DNA from: Ectocarpus siliculosus
Taxonomy: Eukaryota; Sar; Phaeophyceae; Ectocarpales; Ectocarpaceae
Assembly (NCBI GenBank): GCA_000310025.1
Contig: FN649749.1
Coordinates: 1,234,826-1,296,470 of the forward strand
Direction of reading: 5' to 3'
DNA: 61,645 nt
Shown: piece after piece, positions 44,973 to 56,829 of the stretch
Position numbering within the stretch: the stretch's first letter is position 1
Layout: every line of letters begins with the position of its first letter
Notes under the pieces: model-generated
Told to the model about the DNA's origin: nothing
The model's database searches: none
The model's input: the letters and a program-made list of their open reading frames with translations, nothing else
Program-made: the position numbers and the translations under genes

Positions 44973-46300
44973 ACACGAGAGTGATCTTGTCTAGCATCGA
45001 GATGAGGCCTGTTCTGTGCCTGGTCCCCGATCTTGTGCGGCTTGGCAGCCGCGGGTCTGTCATACCTTCGGCCTTCTCACCCTTGTGAAGCTCCCGCATG
45101 GCGTGAGTCGTAAGCGAGGGCATCGCGGAGTCCGGCGGCGGCGGCGGCTGGGCTGGATCGGGAGTTGCCGACGGTGACGGCGAAGCGGTAGAGGGCGGAG
45201 CGGGAGCGGGAGCTGGAGCGGGCGACGGCGTGGGCGCTGGCGGCGGCGTGACGGCGGTCGAAGGCGTTGGAGCTGGGCCAAAGTTGACCGAGACGACCGG
45301 CGGCGTGAACGGGGGGGGCGTCGGCGCAGCGGTGATACCACCGGAACCCCCCTCGCCGGCTGGCGCCGATGTCACCCACGATACGTTGTTGGTGTAGACG
45401 ACGCGGCCGGTGGACGCCTTGAGAACCTTGACGGTGCCGCTCGGGTGGTTGTCGCCGCCGCTCAGGTAGTACCAGAAGGTGGCCTGGTCGTCGAGCTTGG
45501 TGCCGCGATCCTCACGCATGAAGCCTGCCTGGAAGAACGGCAGCACGCGGAACGGCCCCTGCTCGCCGTTGAACAACTCGCGCGGCGAGCATCGCCCGGG
45601 GTCGGCCTTGGTCGCCGACTGGTGAAGAGCCTCGGCGCCCCATTTCGCCGATTCCGTCCAAAGACGGTCACCGCGCTGGTCGAGGCCGGGGATGGAGGCG
45701 AAGTCGACGTTGAACACACGGCCAGCGCTGCGACGGGCGGCCATGCCGGCCTTCATGATGCGCCAGATGGCTCTATCGACGACGCCGTTGTACGTCGGGG
45801 TGCCAGGCGGGGTGAACTCGACGCCGATGCCGGTGTCGTCCCAGAAATGGCGGAATTCGCCGCGGGCCACTCAGTGCCGTTGTCGACGCGGAAACGCTCG
45901 ATGCGTCCGAGGTCGTACCGCCCCACGTTCGCCAGCAGCCTTTCGTTGCCGCCAGCGCGTCGGACTTCCGCCGGAGACCGTAGACCTTGTTCCACCGCGA
46001 GGCACTGTTGGCGGCGACGAACAGGTAGAGGTTGCCGCCCAGGGAAGGCACCAACGGTCCACACAGGTCCAGGTGAACACGCCCGAGTGGCTTGGACGCC
46101 CGCGCTCCCGGCCCCCGCGGCACCGACGCTCGCCTGCCCTTCGCCTTCATGCAGTGCGTGCACGGTTCCAGCTCGCCCGTGAGAGTGATGCCCCTCTGCC
46201 GAGCAGTTTCTCTCAAAAGCGGTTCACAAGCGTGTACCAGGGAACGGTGGAAGCGGTTGATGTCGACGGACTTATCGGTCGAACCAAGAGCAACCGGAGA
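44973..46300 (-). pseudogene. Copia pol: GAG-pre-integrase, integrase and Pro-rich linker, two frameshifts
   Basis: Zinc-binding HRSLVHACEPLL...CTHCMKAKGRR is followed by VHLDLCGPLVPS (first Asp). The frame changes near 45960 to ERFRVDNGTEW (second Asp) and again near 45865 to EFTPPGTPTYNGVVDRAI, where the position of the third acid, 35 residues after the second, is Asp instead of Glu. The integrase C terminus follows, then a long Pro/Ala/Thr-rich linker (45080-45330) before the RT, common in algal copia polyproteins. Confidence 0.8.
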
Positions 46301-46539
46301 CGCACCAGGGCCAAGCGCGGCCGCACCCAAGTCAAAAATCAGCACCCCCATCAATACCATCGAAAACAGCAGCCACATGCGCAGCGTCATTCTCAGGGAT
46401 AAACACGTGGGGAAACGCTTGATACGGGGTGTCATCATAGCCATCCATGAGCTGCTCGTCGGTGAGCACACTCGTATCTCCAAGATCCATACCCGGAAAG
46501 GTACCCACACGCACAAACTCGGACGCCGAAGAAGGTACT

Positions 46540-46680
46540 ACGTCTGCAGCGCCGGCGGGCGGGACGCTCTCACTCTCAGGTACTACGCTGGTGGGACCAG
46601 GGGGCGTCACGCTCTCAGTCAACTACGCTGGCGGGACCAGCGGGCGAGATGCTCTCACAAGAAGGTACTACGCTAGCCGA
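46540..46680. repeat. Short tandem repeats inside pol
   Basis: About four imperfect units of gg-actacgctggcgggaccag-gggcg-gacgctctca, roughly 40 bp each. Confidence 0.6.
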
Positions 46681-46818
46681 GCCAGCCAGCGGAAGGAAAA
46701 CGCAACACGGACACCAATGATTTCGCGGAGTCCATGCTGGGGGAAGGGGAACGCGGTGAATCATTGGCGGGGGCGGAATCTGGGGCACTCACGAATGCGG
46801 GCAAAGCAGCACAGTCTA

Positions 46819-47262
46819 CTACATTCGCAGATGGGTCGTAAGGCAATCGCATTGCACAAGCGGCAGACGCTTTCCCCTCTCTAGCAAGCAGCAGTCCATT
46901 TGTAAGGTCGCACCACGCTCGTCTTGAAGGATTTGTTGCTTGAGGGAAACAGCACGTGTGGAGAACAGGTTGAACAGGCTTTCCACTACAGATACTTCTG
47001 TCAGCTTCACACGCATCGTCGTTCTTTCACCATTCTCGTCCTCCTGAAAGAAGCTTAGGCTGATGCTACCGATAGCTTGCACCTCGAGCAGCCGACCATC
47101 ACCTACGACGACATCTCCTACATGCGGGGATCTCCTGCAGGTCGTACATGTGTAGGCTACTGTTGCTTGCCCCTGAGTCAGCTACCCATCTCTCGCTACC
47201 AGGCGGCCCCTCAGTAGATGTCACACTCAGCAAAGACGAAGCAGACGCTGTAGACTCTACTC
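46819..47262 (-). pseudogene. Copia pol: aspartic protease and following segment, frameshifted
   Basis: Reads RWVADSGASNSSLH around 47165-47190 (DSGAS active site), then after a frame change GDGRLLEVQAIGSISLSFF and VKLTEVSVVESLFNLFS, the protease flap and the V-L--V--VE-L--NLFS element preceding the zinc-binding region, ending at a stop at 46819. Confidence 0.75.
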
Positions 47263-48233
47263 AAATCGTCACTCCTATCCTACATACCATAAAAATATTC
47301 GGGGTGAGACTTGCATAGAGGCACCGATTGTGCCGTGCAGAGGTGGAGGTAGCCCGAAGATGGAGGCGCGCCAGGAGAAGGGGTAGAGGACGAGGAGGGA
47401 GCGGTGCTGCTGCTGCTCGAGGGGGGGGGGGCTGACGCGGCTGCTCGGATGACGAATCTTCGCCGGCGAGACGGTAGTAGACGTGGTGGATGCCGCCGTC
47501 GGATGAACGGCTGCCTTTGTACCCGGAGGAGTAGCCGTAGCTGTCTCCACCGCCGGCGTAGTGAGCGTACCCGGCGTCGTGGTAGCCGTCGTTGTAGGAG
47601 CAGCTGTCGTCGTAGTCGCCGTAGTCTTCGTAGTAGCCACAATCATCGTGGGCGTAGTACACAACGTACGCCTGCTTTCTTCCGTGGCCAGAACGCGCGT
47701 GCCCCGGGACTCTCCCTGCCCGCTCTCTCTCGGCACGACCGTCGCTGCTGTGGCGCCCCGCTGGCCCACGACCCCCCGGGTGACGTCCCAGACGACCACC
47801 GGGCCCACGTCCACGAAGAGGTCGCGGGGGGGGTGAGGCTTGGTTCCAGCCACCACCACCATGACCGGTGTGGTGCTGCTGCTCTTCTATCCTCATCCAT
47901 CTCCCGCCACCGCGGCTGGGCCCCGGCGGCGGTGTACCCCCTCGCTGGCTACCGCCGCCACCGCGACGCTGCCACCATGGCAGCGATCCTGGCGGCGTTC
48001 CTTGGCGCCCGCTCTCGAACGCGCGCGCCGCAGTTGCTGCTGGAAACGACACTGCTCGTTGGTATGAAGCTCGGACTGGTGGTAGCGGCAAAATCCGTCG
48101 GGGTCGTCGTTGAACACGTCACCCTTTTTCGTCTCTCCGTCACGGTGTCACGCTCTCGGCCCGCGCCAGCTGCTGCGTGACCGCCATCTTGACCCCCGGA
48201 TGCCCCCCCACTACCCCCGCCGCTCCGGCCCAT
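47263..48233 (-). pseudogene. Copia gag C-terminal part with CHHC-type knuckle
   Basis: Minus strand. VKMAVTQQLARAE is followed by DDPDGFCRYHQSELHTNEQC, a CX2HX4HX4C zinc-knuckle variant, and a long Gly/Arg/Tyr-rich tract (YYAHDDCGYYEDYGDYDD) leading to the protease. The N-terminal capsid part is missing; the sequence breaks into the satellite at about 48240. Confidence 0.6.
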
Positions 48234-48249
48234 GCCGTACGCGAGTTAT

Positions 48250-49062
48250 CTGCCGTGCAACGTTCCCCACTCGCGGGAATACTAGCGACATGACTGGCGT
48301 AAGCTGTTTGTGGTACGCGAGTTGTCTGCCGTGCAACGTTCCCCTCTCGCAGGAATACTAGCGGGATGTCTCTGCTCGGTAAATAGAGCTTCGCTAGCGT
48401 AAGAAGGGTTACAAATCTGCCGTGCACAGTTCCCGACTTCCGGGAATACTAGCGAGGTTATATTGGCGTAGTGGTTTGTAGTACGCGAGTTGTCTGCCGT
48501 GCAACGTTCCCCTCTCGCAGGAATACTAGCGGGATGTCTCTGCTCGGTAAATAGAGCTTCGCTAGCGTAAGAAGGGTTACAAATCTGCCGTGCACAGTTC
48601 CCGACTTCCGGGAATACTAGCGAGGTTGTATTGGCGTAGTGGTTTGTAGTACGCGAGTTGTCTGCCGTGCAACGTTCCCCACTCGCGGGAATACTAGCGA
48701 CATGACTGGCGTAAGTTGTTTGTGGTACGCGAGTTGTCTGCCGTGCAACGTTCCCCTCTCGCGGGAATACTAGCGGGATGTCTCTGCTCGGTAAATAGAG
48801 GTTCGATAACGTAAGAAGGGTACAAATCTGCCGTGCAAAGTTCCCTACTGTCGGGAATACTAGCGATATTTCCTCGGCGTAGTGGTTTGTAGTACGCGAG
48901 TTGTCTGCCGTGCAACGTTCCCCACTCGCGGGAATACTAGCGGGATGCCTCTGCTCGTGCGTAGAGTTTCGTATAGAGTTTCGTATAGAGTTTCGATAGC
49001 CTGGCATAAGAAGGGTGATAAGTCTGCCGCATCGTTCCCCACTCGAGGGATATGGCATAATC
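48250..49062. repeat. Satellite: 38-bp core in alternating 76/91-bp periods
   Basis: Core CTGCCGTGCAACGTTCCCC followed by CTCGCGGGAATACTAGCG starts near 48250, 48326, 48417, 48494, 48585, 48662, 48738, 48828, 48904, with a decayed tenth near 49024. Spacers are of two recurring types: one with tggtacgcgagttgt and one with tctctgctcggtaaatagag. A minus-strand ORF runs through it only because the combined period is nearly a multiple of three. Confidence 0.85.
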
Positions 49063-49230
49063 AAACGTGAGTGCCAACAGGGATCACTGACGAGGAGTGT
49101 CGTTGGCCACGACAACGGTGGAAACCAACAGCGCTGGCCTCCGTTGCACCCTCCTGGACTCCTTGTGAAACGTCGAGAAATGCAAGGTCACTTCGGTGTG
49201 TTAAGTTCTGGAGGCACACTCACAGGGATT

Positions 49231-50690
49231 TTAGACACTCCCTGCAGTCGACTGAAGGTGGATTCTTGTGGTTATCACCCCCGAGGCGTCCTCTCTCGCT
49301 GCTCGCATCCTCTCCTCGACGGGGAAATGTACACCGTCCTTAGAGCCGACGCTCACTGCAATCTTGCGTGTGACGCCGATGAGTTTGTACTTCGACCAGT
49401 GAGCGTACACGCCGACTATCTCCGCTTGGTTCGGAGAGTTGGCGTAGTATATCCCTACCTCTTCCTTCCCAACGATCGCCAGAGCAACCTTCTCGAGAGT
49501 TCTGAGCTCCTGAGCCGATCCGCAGCACACCTCGATCTTTTTCCCGTCGCGCAAATCTTGTTGAAGCTTGCGTACAAACGCTACGTCGTCTGCCCACTTC
49601 ACGTGGAGCTCCTGTCCTCCCGCCGTGTGATTGATCGGGTGGATTTCCTCGTCCTTGAACACGGCCGCGTAGCAACTGTCGACTGCTCCGTCGACGTGTA
49701 GGTCGGCATCCGCGAAAACCACGCGGTCTGCGGAGTAGATCAGATCTTGAAGTTTCTCCATGTTCTTGTTCAAGTACCCGTTGTTCGTTTCGCGGCAGAC
49801 GGCCAAGTTGAGCGTCGTTCGTTTCTCGTTCAGGATGACCATGTCGCATTTCAGGGCGTTCAGGCGGAGGAGTGACTCGTACTCGATCGTCTGCAAATCC
49901 TCGTGGATGGCGTCGAGGTAGCTCGTGAATCCCTCGAAACGGCCGCCGTGGCCATCCCCCGACGGCACGTGATGACAAGCACCCTTTTCGGCTTGTCGTG
50001 CTCCTTGAGAGCAACGATTTTTGTCGTTTTACCACTACCCAACGGGGAACTGATCGAAATAACCTTTGAATTGATATGCCAGAATGGCGGCAGATACGTG
50101 CTCGGTTGTTGGGGTGACGGTTCGCGTTGGCACCCCCTCAGGTTGAGCCCGACGGTTGGCGGCGCGGTGTGGAACCAAACACCTGTACTTGAAGAACATG
50201 CTTCCGTCGTGTGTAATGTATTGGCAGTAATCTCTGTGACCCAGCACCTCGTACGAGTCCTGGCCACCGTACAGGCCTTTATACGTGACGGTTATCGAGT
50301 CTTCGTGTTCTGCTTCGTTCCCGTTGTCCCGTGTAGGAACAGCAGTGGTTGTGTTTCGTTGGTTTCTTCCTGGTATTGTTCTTGACCACAGATCCCCCGA
50401 GGTCGTCCGATAGCTCGAAGTACGACACGTACCCCGCCAGCTGCTGGGTCACAATGCAGTCCTTGATGGACACGTGTTTCGACTCCTCAGTAAGCGCGAA
50501 AGCTCCGCATCCGTATCTTTTCGCTGTCCCGATGAGGCTCATAGGCCTGCTTTCTTGTTTAGATACCAATGTCCAGCACGTTCCCGCCTGGCAGCACGAT
50601 ATCATGCTTGGCCGCGAGGTCCTGTATCTCGGTGACCAGATCTGTGTTAACAAGCTCTGCGAAAGTCGTCATCTCGCATGATGTGTCAAC
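49231..50690 (-). pseudogene. Primase / origin-binding-type helicase relic (virus-like replication protein)
   Basis: Minus strand, several frames. Upstream part (50690-50400): PGGNVLDIG, RPMSLIGTAKRYGCGAF, HVSIKDCIVT, a pattern seen near the end of archaeo-eukaryotic primase domains. Then VISISSPLGSGKTTKIVAL (Walker A; 50060-50000) and KRVLVITCRRGMA, a frame change near 49940, FEGFTSYLDAI, IEYESLLRLN, CDMVILNE and DRVVFADADL. This order fits the origin-binding-protein superfamily 2 helicases known from herpesviruses, giant algal viruses and some algal genomes. The DEx box is replaced by LNE. At least two frameshifts and a stop at about 50570 make it nonfunctional. Origin from an integrated virus or virus-like transposon is inferred. 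Confidence 0.55.
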
Positions 50691-51640
50691 ACGGAGTGCC
50701 TGAACTTGTTTGTCGAAACACGAGGTTGCTACCTCATTTTCTGCTCATGGGCAGCACGGTTCCGACGTGACCTCTAGGCGGCGAGAATAGTCCTCTCACG
50801 TAGCCGCGGGAGGCACAGAGTGGACGACAACGTAGAGCCCCGAAATGGTAGGGGGGTGAAAGGTTCGTACACGGAACAATGATTTCAATCGCGACATACG
50901 GTGGTCAATGGTGCGGTTACCTTGCAACCGCCCAACAACGGAAATACCGTGAACGTGAGGGGCAACTAACGCAGACAGAGGTGTGCGATGAGCGATTATA
51001 ACCTCGGTTGTTCCACAACCAAGCTGCAAGAGGCTACCAATACCAGAAATAGTGATCTTGTCGAGAGCTTTCCTTGCGTGTTTCTGTTGGCTGTCGCATC
51101 CTCTTAGTTGTAGAGCAATGAATCTATAAAAACGGCCGGGCACCTGTACGTGGTCGCCCGCACGTTTTTCTTGTATCCTCTTTTTGACGAGCGGATCCGA
51201 GCTTGCTTGTTGTGATGGCTGTGCACACGGGAGCAAAATATAGTATACGGCATTGGCTTGCATCCTCTCCCAGCACGACGGAATATCGTGCTTCCAACAC
51301 CCCACCACAAATAGTCAGCTATGTACGCATACGGAAGACATGTCGTACAAGCCTACGCTCTGTGGTCGCAGCTACTCCACCTGTACGGGAGTACATACAT
51401 TGTAGTGTGGCTGTAGGTGGGTGTCGCCGTGTGCCGCTGCTGGCCTCTACGAAGCGCGTCCTGATTTCCAGTCGCGGAAGCGAGCGTCAGCAGAGTCATT
51501 TGCAGCGGCAACTGAAGAACAACATGTAAATTCGTCGCTGGGTCTACAAAAAGCAAAGAAGGGAACATTAAGTGCGATGATGCGTGGTCCGGAGGATCTG
51601 GAGGGCATCGATGACGGGGGGAGAGACGGCGGGTGCTAGG
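50691..51640. other. No gene recognised
   Basis: A 170-codon minus-strand ORF (51308-50796) has no domain and mixed codon use. Confidence 0.3.
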
Positions 51641-52134
51641 AACAATTTTGTTTTATCAAAACGGGTTTCAAAATTTTCAAACCCCGTTTTATTTTTTTCG
51701 AAACAGGTTTGGATCATGGCCTGGATCTCTGTCAAACCCAAAAACGCCATCCAGGGGCCGAAACCCCGCATATTTATGCAATACAATGTAGATCATCGGA
51801 GGGTTATTACTAGGGTTTATTGTGGGTTTTCGTTTTTTTCGTTCATGTCTTGGATAGTTTTTGGGCTCTGGGAGCGTTTGGCGCGTTTTGGTTTATCCCG
51901 CCGCCAAATGCAATTCCGCCCAGACGCGCGTGCGAGGCAGTGTACGCCTTCAAATACAGCACTTACTATGTGTACGCAAGATACCAAAACGCCTCAGACG
52001 AAGTTTCAAAGCCCGCATCCTCCACGACGGAGGATGTACAAATCGTTTTCGGGAAGTTCTTGCCGAAAATGTTCCAAAGAGCGTCAAATAGTATAACGGA
52101 TATCAGCAAGTGGGTGTGTTGTTCCCAAGAGTAG
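51641..52134 (+). CDS. Unrecognised ORF pair, possible exon or gene relic
   Basis: 51584-52096 and the shifted 51820-52134 overlap. The latter reads FVHVLDSFWALGAFGAFWFI then EAVYAFKYSTYYVYARYQNAS and QIVFGKFLPKMFQRAS, with an aromatic, membrane-like N-terminal part. The change from one frame to the other near 51800 suggests a relic. No family was recognised. Confidence 0.3.
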
Positions 52135-52621
52135 TCCACACAACAGCGAGCGGTAATTCTTCGAATGATCGACTTGATGTTATTCTTTCCAAACCCAAAA
52201 TGATCATGGATCCAACAGCAATTCCTTGGTGACATAATGAAGTCTACAGTAGTAGTACGGTCAACACAACAGCGATCATCACCTAGGTCGAAATTGCCTT
52301 GGTGGCCTGTTTCACGAACGACGCTACTTTGAGTTTGGTTGGTCAATTATAGGTGTCAAAGAGCAACGTCAACTCCAACCAGGCGTGGTAAAGTGCACAC
52401 GACGATTGTAGTAACAAACTCCACAGCAGTGCTCACCAACGTTCGAACACGTCGTCGTTGTGCGGTTGCGTGCCGTCGCGAACATCGTCTTACCCGGAGA
52501 TATGCACGATTACCGTGCCCTTCACTACATGTGGAGGGTGGCGAAACCGACTGCTAAAAGAAGAGGAACCCAAAACGTCCTCATACTCTGCCGTCGGTTG
52601 GAGCGGTAGGAGCGTCGCGTG
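52135..52621. other. No gene recognised; 3' flank of the membrane-protein gene
   Basis: Short ORFs only. Confidence 0.35.
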
Positions 52622-53745
52622 CTACGTACGTAGAGCCTCAGGGTACTGCATTGCGGCCGGAAGCTGCGTCCCCGCAATTGCACTGCTCGTGGCAGAGGGT
52701 GCACCAGCGGGTATCGATCCCACCCCAGGCGACGGCTCGCTTGAGTTGTCATTCCCGCAGGGCTTTAGGCGGCCAGTCTTGAACAGCAGAACTACCGCCG
52801 CGATCGCCCCTACGACTAGCCCGCCTCCCACCGCACCGGCGACGACACTCATTGTCGAAGTATCTGAGAGTAAGAACAACATCGAAGAACGAGCAAATGT
52901 ATCACTGAGAGATAGGTAGCACGTTCGCGGAAAGAATCGTCAGTGGAGCATTCTTTGGTCTCTCTCTGTTGGTTGTACGAGTCCTCATGCAATGGAAAGT
53001 ACTTGGCTGTAGGAGAAAAGCAAACGGAACGGCGAAACCAAAGACAATGCGGTACTTGCGCGCATTTCTTGGGGAAATGAATTCGCAACATTGCCCGTCT
53101 CCATCGATTGGTGCCCATTTCCATCGACTGGATTTCTCAAGCTTCGCGATTGCTTTCGCAGGACACACTGTATCGGCAAACTGTTCGTATTAGAACAGCG
53201 TCTACGTAGGTTACCAATCAATATCCATGTCACGTATTCTGACCTCCTCCACCAGATGAGGCGACCGTCGCCGGAGTAGTCGTGCCTTCAGGAAGCGGGG
53301 ACAGGGTGAAAGGGGGAGTGGACTCGGTGAAGGAAGGCGAAGGAAAAGGATTGGTGGTGAGAGGGGAGACAGTTTCTCGAGGGGAGATGATGGCAATGGG
53401 AGCGGGAGTGAAGGTTTCAGTTTCTGGAGTGGAGAAGACGGTGGGAGCGGGAGTGGAGCCAGTGGTGGGAGCGGGGGTGGGGAGAACGGTGGGAAATGGA
53501 GTGGGGCCAACGGTGGGAGCCGGAGTGGAGCCAGCGGTGGGAGCGGGAGTGGTGTCGCAGCTGCAGGTGATTGATATCTCGTCCAATCTTGTGAAATCGT
53601 CATCATCTGAGCTGTAGCAGTCCCACCGCGCCACCTCCCATGGTTCTTGGGTAAACGGGTCACCCAAGGCGGCATCCCGGCAGATAGGCGATATGACCCA
53701 ATTGCCTTCCTCGTACTCGTTTACATTGCCCAACACCCAGACAAG
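52622..53745 (-). CDS. Type I membrane protein with Cys/Trp ectodomain and mucin-like stalk
   Basis: Exon 53745-53244 starts after ttctctccag in phase 0: LVWVLGNVNEYEEGNWV, ICRDAALGDP, RWDCYSSDDDDFTRLDE and ISITCSC, then about 110 residues of TPAPT/GSTPAPTV repeats. The donor GGAG|GTCAGA joins an exon at 52863 (acceptor cttactctcag), completing an Asp codon. The second exon reads SVVAGAVGGGLVVGAIAAVV, a transmembrane helix, then FKTGRLKPC and a 45-residue Pro/Ser/Ala tail to a stop. Pro/Thr-rich stalks of this kind are usually O-glycosylated and lift a domain off the membrane. The ectodomain matches no family I know. Upstream exons were not located. Two partial paralogues follow upstream at 56 and 59-60 kb. 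Confidence 0.6.
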
Positions 53746-55124
53746 CTGGAGAGAACGGAGGGACAACACACAGGGGGGTGTAAGATGCAGTGCATGGCAA
53801 TCCGCCACACATGAGAGGCTACGTGTTCGTCCCAATGCACAGGCGAAGACCCCCAATACGATTGTTCTGGCGTTTCGCCGTGTAGCCCGCGCAACCCATC
53901 AACGTCTCCCAGCGTGTCCCGACAAGGAAACCAACTATAGTACCGATAAATAACCCGGGATCGTCTTTGACTACCGAACTGATCGAGGTAGTCCCACTAT
54001 TATAGTGTGCCGGTATGGAGTCCCACCTCTTAACTCAAGAGGAAGCCATTGTGTGTGTCTGCTCAAGCAAGTGCAACACTCCAGCGTACGGGGACAGTTC
54101 AAACCCGACGGCGAAAAACGTGGTGGATGGAAAATGGAACGTTCATACGGTTAGCGAACGGAGCACCGGAAGTTGCTAGCGCTATACAGCAATATTGCGC
54201 CAAGGGATATTTCGTTTAGCATCAAAGTGGACTAAGGGCCGATCCGAAACAAAGACATGGCGGAGGAAGATAACGTTCCAGTCATCATTCGACTTCCCAA
54301 CGACGTGCGCCGATGGTGAATCGCATAAGCTCTACTCAAGGTCGCAGACAAAATTGCGACCTAGCGGCCGAAGCTCAATTCACTACAATGTACACGAATT
54401 TTCGTTTTTCCTTCGACATTAGCAAACATGGCACCGAGCATAGTTTGAATGCCGATGTACGTGACAAAACCACTTCCATTACAAAATGTAGCCGGGTAGA
54501 TGCCTCGCGAATAGTGCTCCGCCACAAGAAGAAGGCCGAGAAGGACTACAGGAGTTCAAAAACATAAAACTTGCATACGTGCTGTCAGAATATACTGTAG
54601 CACATTGAGTGCCGAGTCGATGCGTGCCTGCCTGTGACAGAAAGCTACCCTTGATGAGACCTGCTCGCATCACTTCAACGACTTGAAGGCACACAACATT
54701 TTGAACCGTCCTTCCGTGGCATCCTTAACCCCAAGAAAATCTCCTGGAGGTTACTGCTCGCAAGCAGCCTTCGTTCTCGGAATCGAAAACCACACACAAC
54801 GTAATTCCTGCCGGAAGTGGCTAGTGTTACCGTGCAACGCTACTATCAAGAGGCGTCCAGAAACATCTGCCACGGAGAGAGGTTGTTTTAAGGTGTACAG
54901 GATATCCACTATGCTACAAGTCAGCCAGCTTGGCTTTCGGCTGTGGCGCGCGGATTCCAGACCGTGCACACCTAGCAACATTCAAAGACAGGAAAAAACA
55001 ATGGCGTATGCGATCACACCAAACGGTCTTGCTACACACAAGCGACTGGGTGAAAGCGACAGTTGTTACACGATACAAGGGATATAGCGCACTGTTGTTG
55101 GAGTTTTGTTAATCCACCCATTGG

Positions 55125-55480
55125 CTATTGGCAGTCCATGGGCTGGCTATGGGCATTTCATGGACTGCCCATGGGCGCGCCCATGGATTGCCCTCGTGGG
55201 TAGCGCATGATGGCACGCCATGGGCTGCCCATGGTGGGCTGTCCATGCATGGGCAAATTTCCATCATGTGCTACCCATGGGTTGCCGTTGGGCTGCCACT
55301 CATGCAAATAGCCTCGACCGGCAACCCAGGCACGCACCTACATACATACCCATCATTTGGGCTACCAATGGGCTGCCTCATCGTGGGCACTCAAGCAAAC
55401 ACCCACGGCCACCGCTGTCACATAATCAAATGCCCATCACGGGCATGGACTGCCCGTGATAGGCGGTTGGATGAATGCCC
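55125..55480. repeat. CCATGGGC-type array, first duplication unit
   Basis: Repeated GCCCATGG, TGGGCTGCCCAT and CCATGGACTGCC words in both orientations. A relative of the CCCATGGGTA arrays but with a GC rather than TA junction. Confidence 0.7.
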
Positions 55481-55922
55481 ACTATGCAGCAAAAACGGGC
55501 GAGTGATTAATCCATCCTCGGCAACACAGACACAAAACATGTCCACAACGGTTTCCGCGGGCTGTTGGTGGTGGGCTGCCCCCTCCCCCGCACGGGGAGC
55601 ATGGTCAACAATTCACATGTCAACGGGAAGCGTGCCCCGTGTAGACCAACGCGTCTTACCAAGAATTTGTCCTCTTGTCCCGTGAAAGTGCAGGGCGTGC
55701 AGAAATCTCCGCAGACATTCAGCGCCGGCCCGCTGGCCAGAGACAACCATTTTGGGCGAGGCTCAACACATAATTTCGCAGAGATGTGAGCTGTATTTCC
55801 TGTATTTTCATGCTTTTCCGTTGGATGTGCAAGCTGCACACCAGAATTCCATTCTCCTGTGCTCACGGCGGGTGGCGCTCCACCCACCCAACAAAGATGA
55901 CAACTAAATTATCCAGAGATCC

Positions 55923-56829
55923 CTACAGAAGAAACCGTGGGACCGGTCTTGCAGACGGCTTCCTCCGCACTGGCAGGGGCGGAAAACGTTTACATCTGCA
56001 TCGTTTATGCACGAAAGCCGTTGCCGTTATACGCCGCAGAAAGGTTCGTTGTTTCCATTCCTCAGGATTGTCGACATAGTCTATAGTGATATGAACACGG
56101 CACGACCAGAGATAGAGACCGTTGAGCCCTTCGGCCGGGGGGGTTGGTCTAGCCACCACTGAGATTGTATTCGTTCAGCCAGAGTGTAACCTTATCTACT
56201 GTCGATCTTCTCGTCCTATCATTCGCTGGTCGCTGGCAGAACACTTGAAATCTAGCAGATTGGAACACGGTGAATACAACTCTGCTGTAGCACACTTGCC
56301 ATTCCAATGACAGAGTTGTTCCAGGTGATATCAAGGAATGTAGTCTGAATGGGTGTTTCGTCCACAAAAAGACCAGCACGGACCAACCCGTAGCAGTCAC
56401 ACCAAGTAGGAATCACCATGCCCGAATCTCTCTCACATGATCATCCACCAAGTCATCTGTGGTATACACCACAGATGAGTCCACATCCTCCTCAATGCCG
56501 TTCAAGAAGTAGGAGTTCTCCCCGTTGATGGTCCAGGCAATGTTGAGCTCGTAGCAGCCATCGCGGACGCTAGAGTAGTCGACATCGAGGGAGAACGAAT
56601 CGTCGCAAGAAAGGGCGGTGGGAGCGGGAGTGGTGCCGCAGCTGCAGGTGATTGATATCTCGTCCAATCTTGTGTAATCGCTATCCTCTGAGCTGTAACA
56701 GTTCCACTGGACCACCTCCGACGGGTGTTGGGTAGACGCGTCACCCAGGGCGGCATCCCGACAGAGCCACGATACGTCCCAAGTGTCGCCGTCGTACCAC
56801 TCGTTTACGTTGCCCAACACCCAGACAAG
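55923..56829 (-). pseudogene. Paralogue of the membrane-protein ectodomain, degenerate 3' part
   Basis: Starts after ttctctccag at 56829 in phase 0: LVWVLGNVNEWYDGDTWDV, LCRDAALGDA, QWNCYSSEDSDYTRLDEIS. Unlike the first copy it has almost no Pro/Thr stalk and goes straight to LSCDDSFSLDVDYSSVRDGC, AWTINGENSYFLNGI and DDLVDDHVREIR. Then the frame is lost at a short insertion near 56400 (the other copy continues GDSYYGLVC there). Further pieces (CRVHITIDYV) reach 55923. Confidence 0.5.

Noticed and set aside
45445-46182. 245-codon + strand ORF
   Set aside because: It is antisense to recognisable copia integrase motifs.
47404-48180. 258-codon Arg-rich + strand ORF
   Set aside because: It is antisense to the Gly/Tyr-rich gag segment.
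48250-49062. CRISPR array
   Set aside because: Spacers recur in two types, there are no cas genes and the context is eukaryotic; it is a satellite.
48282-49115. 277-codon minus-strand ORF as a protein
   Set aside because: It is an in-frame reading through tandem satellite units (ERCTADNSRTT repeated).
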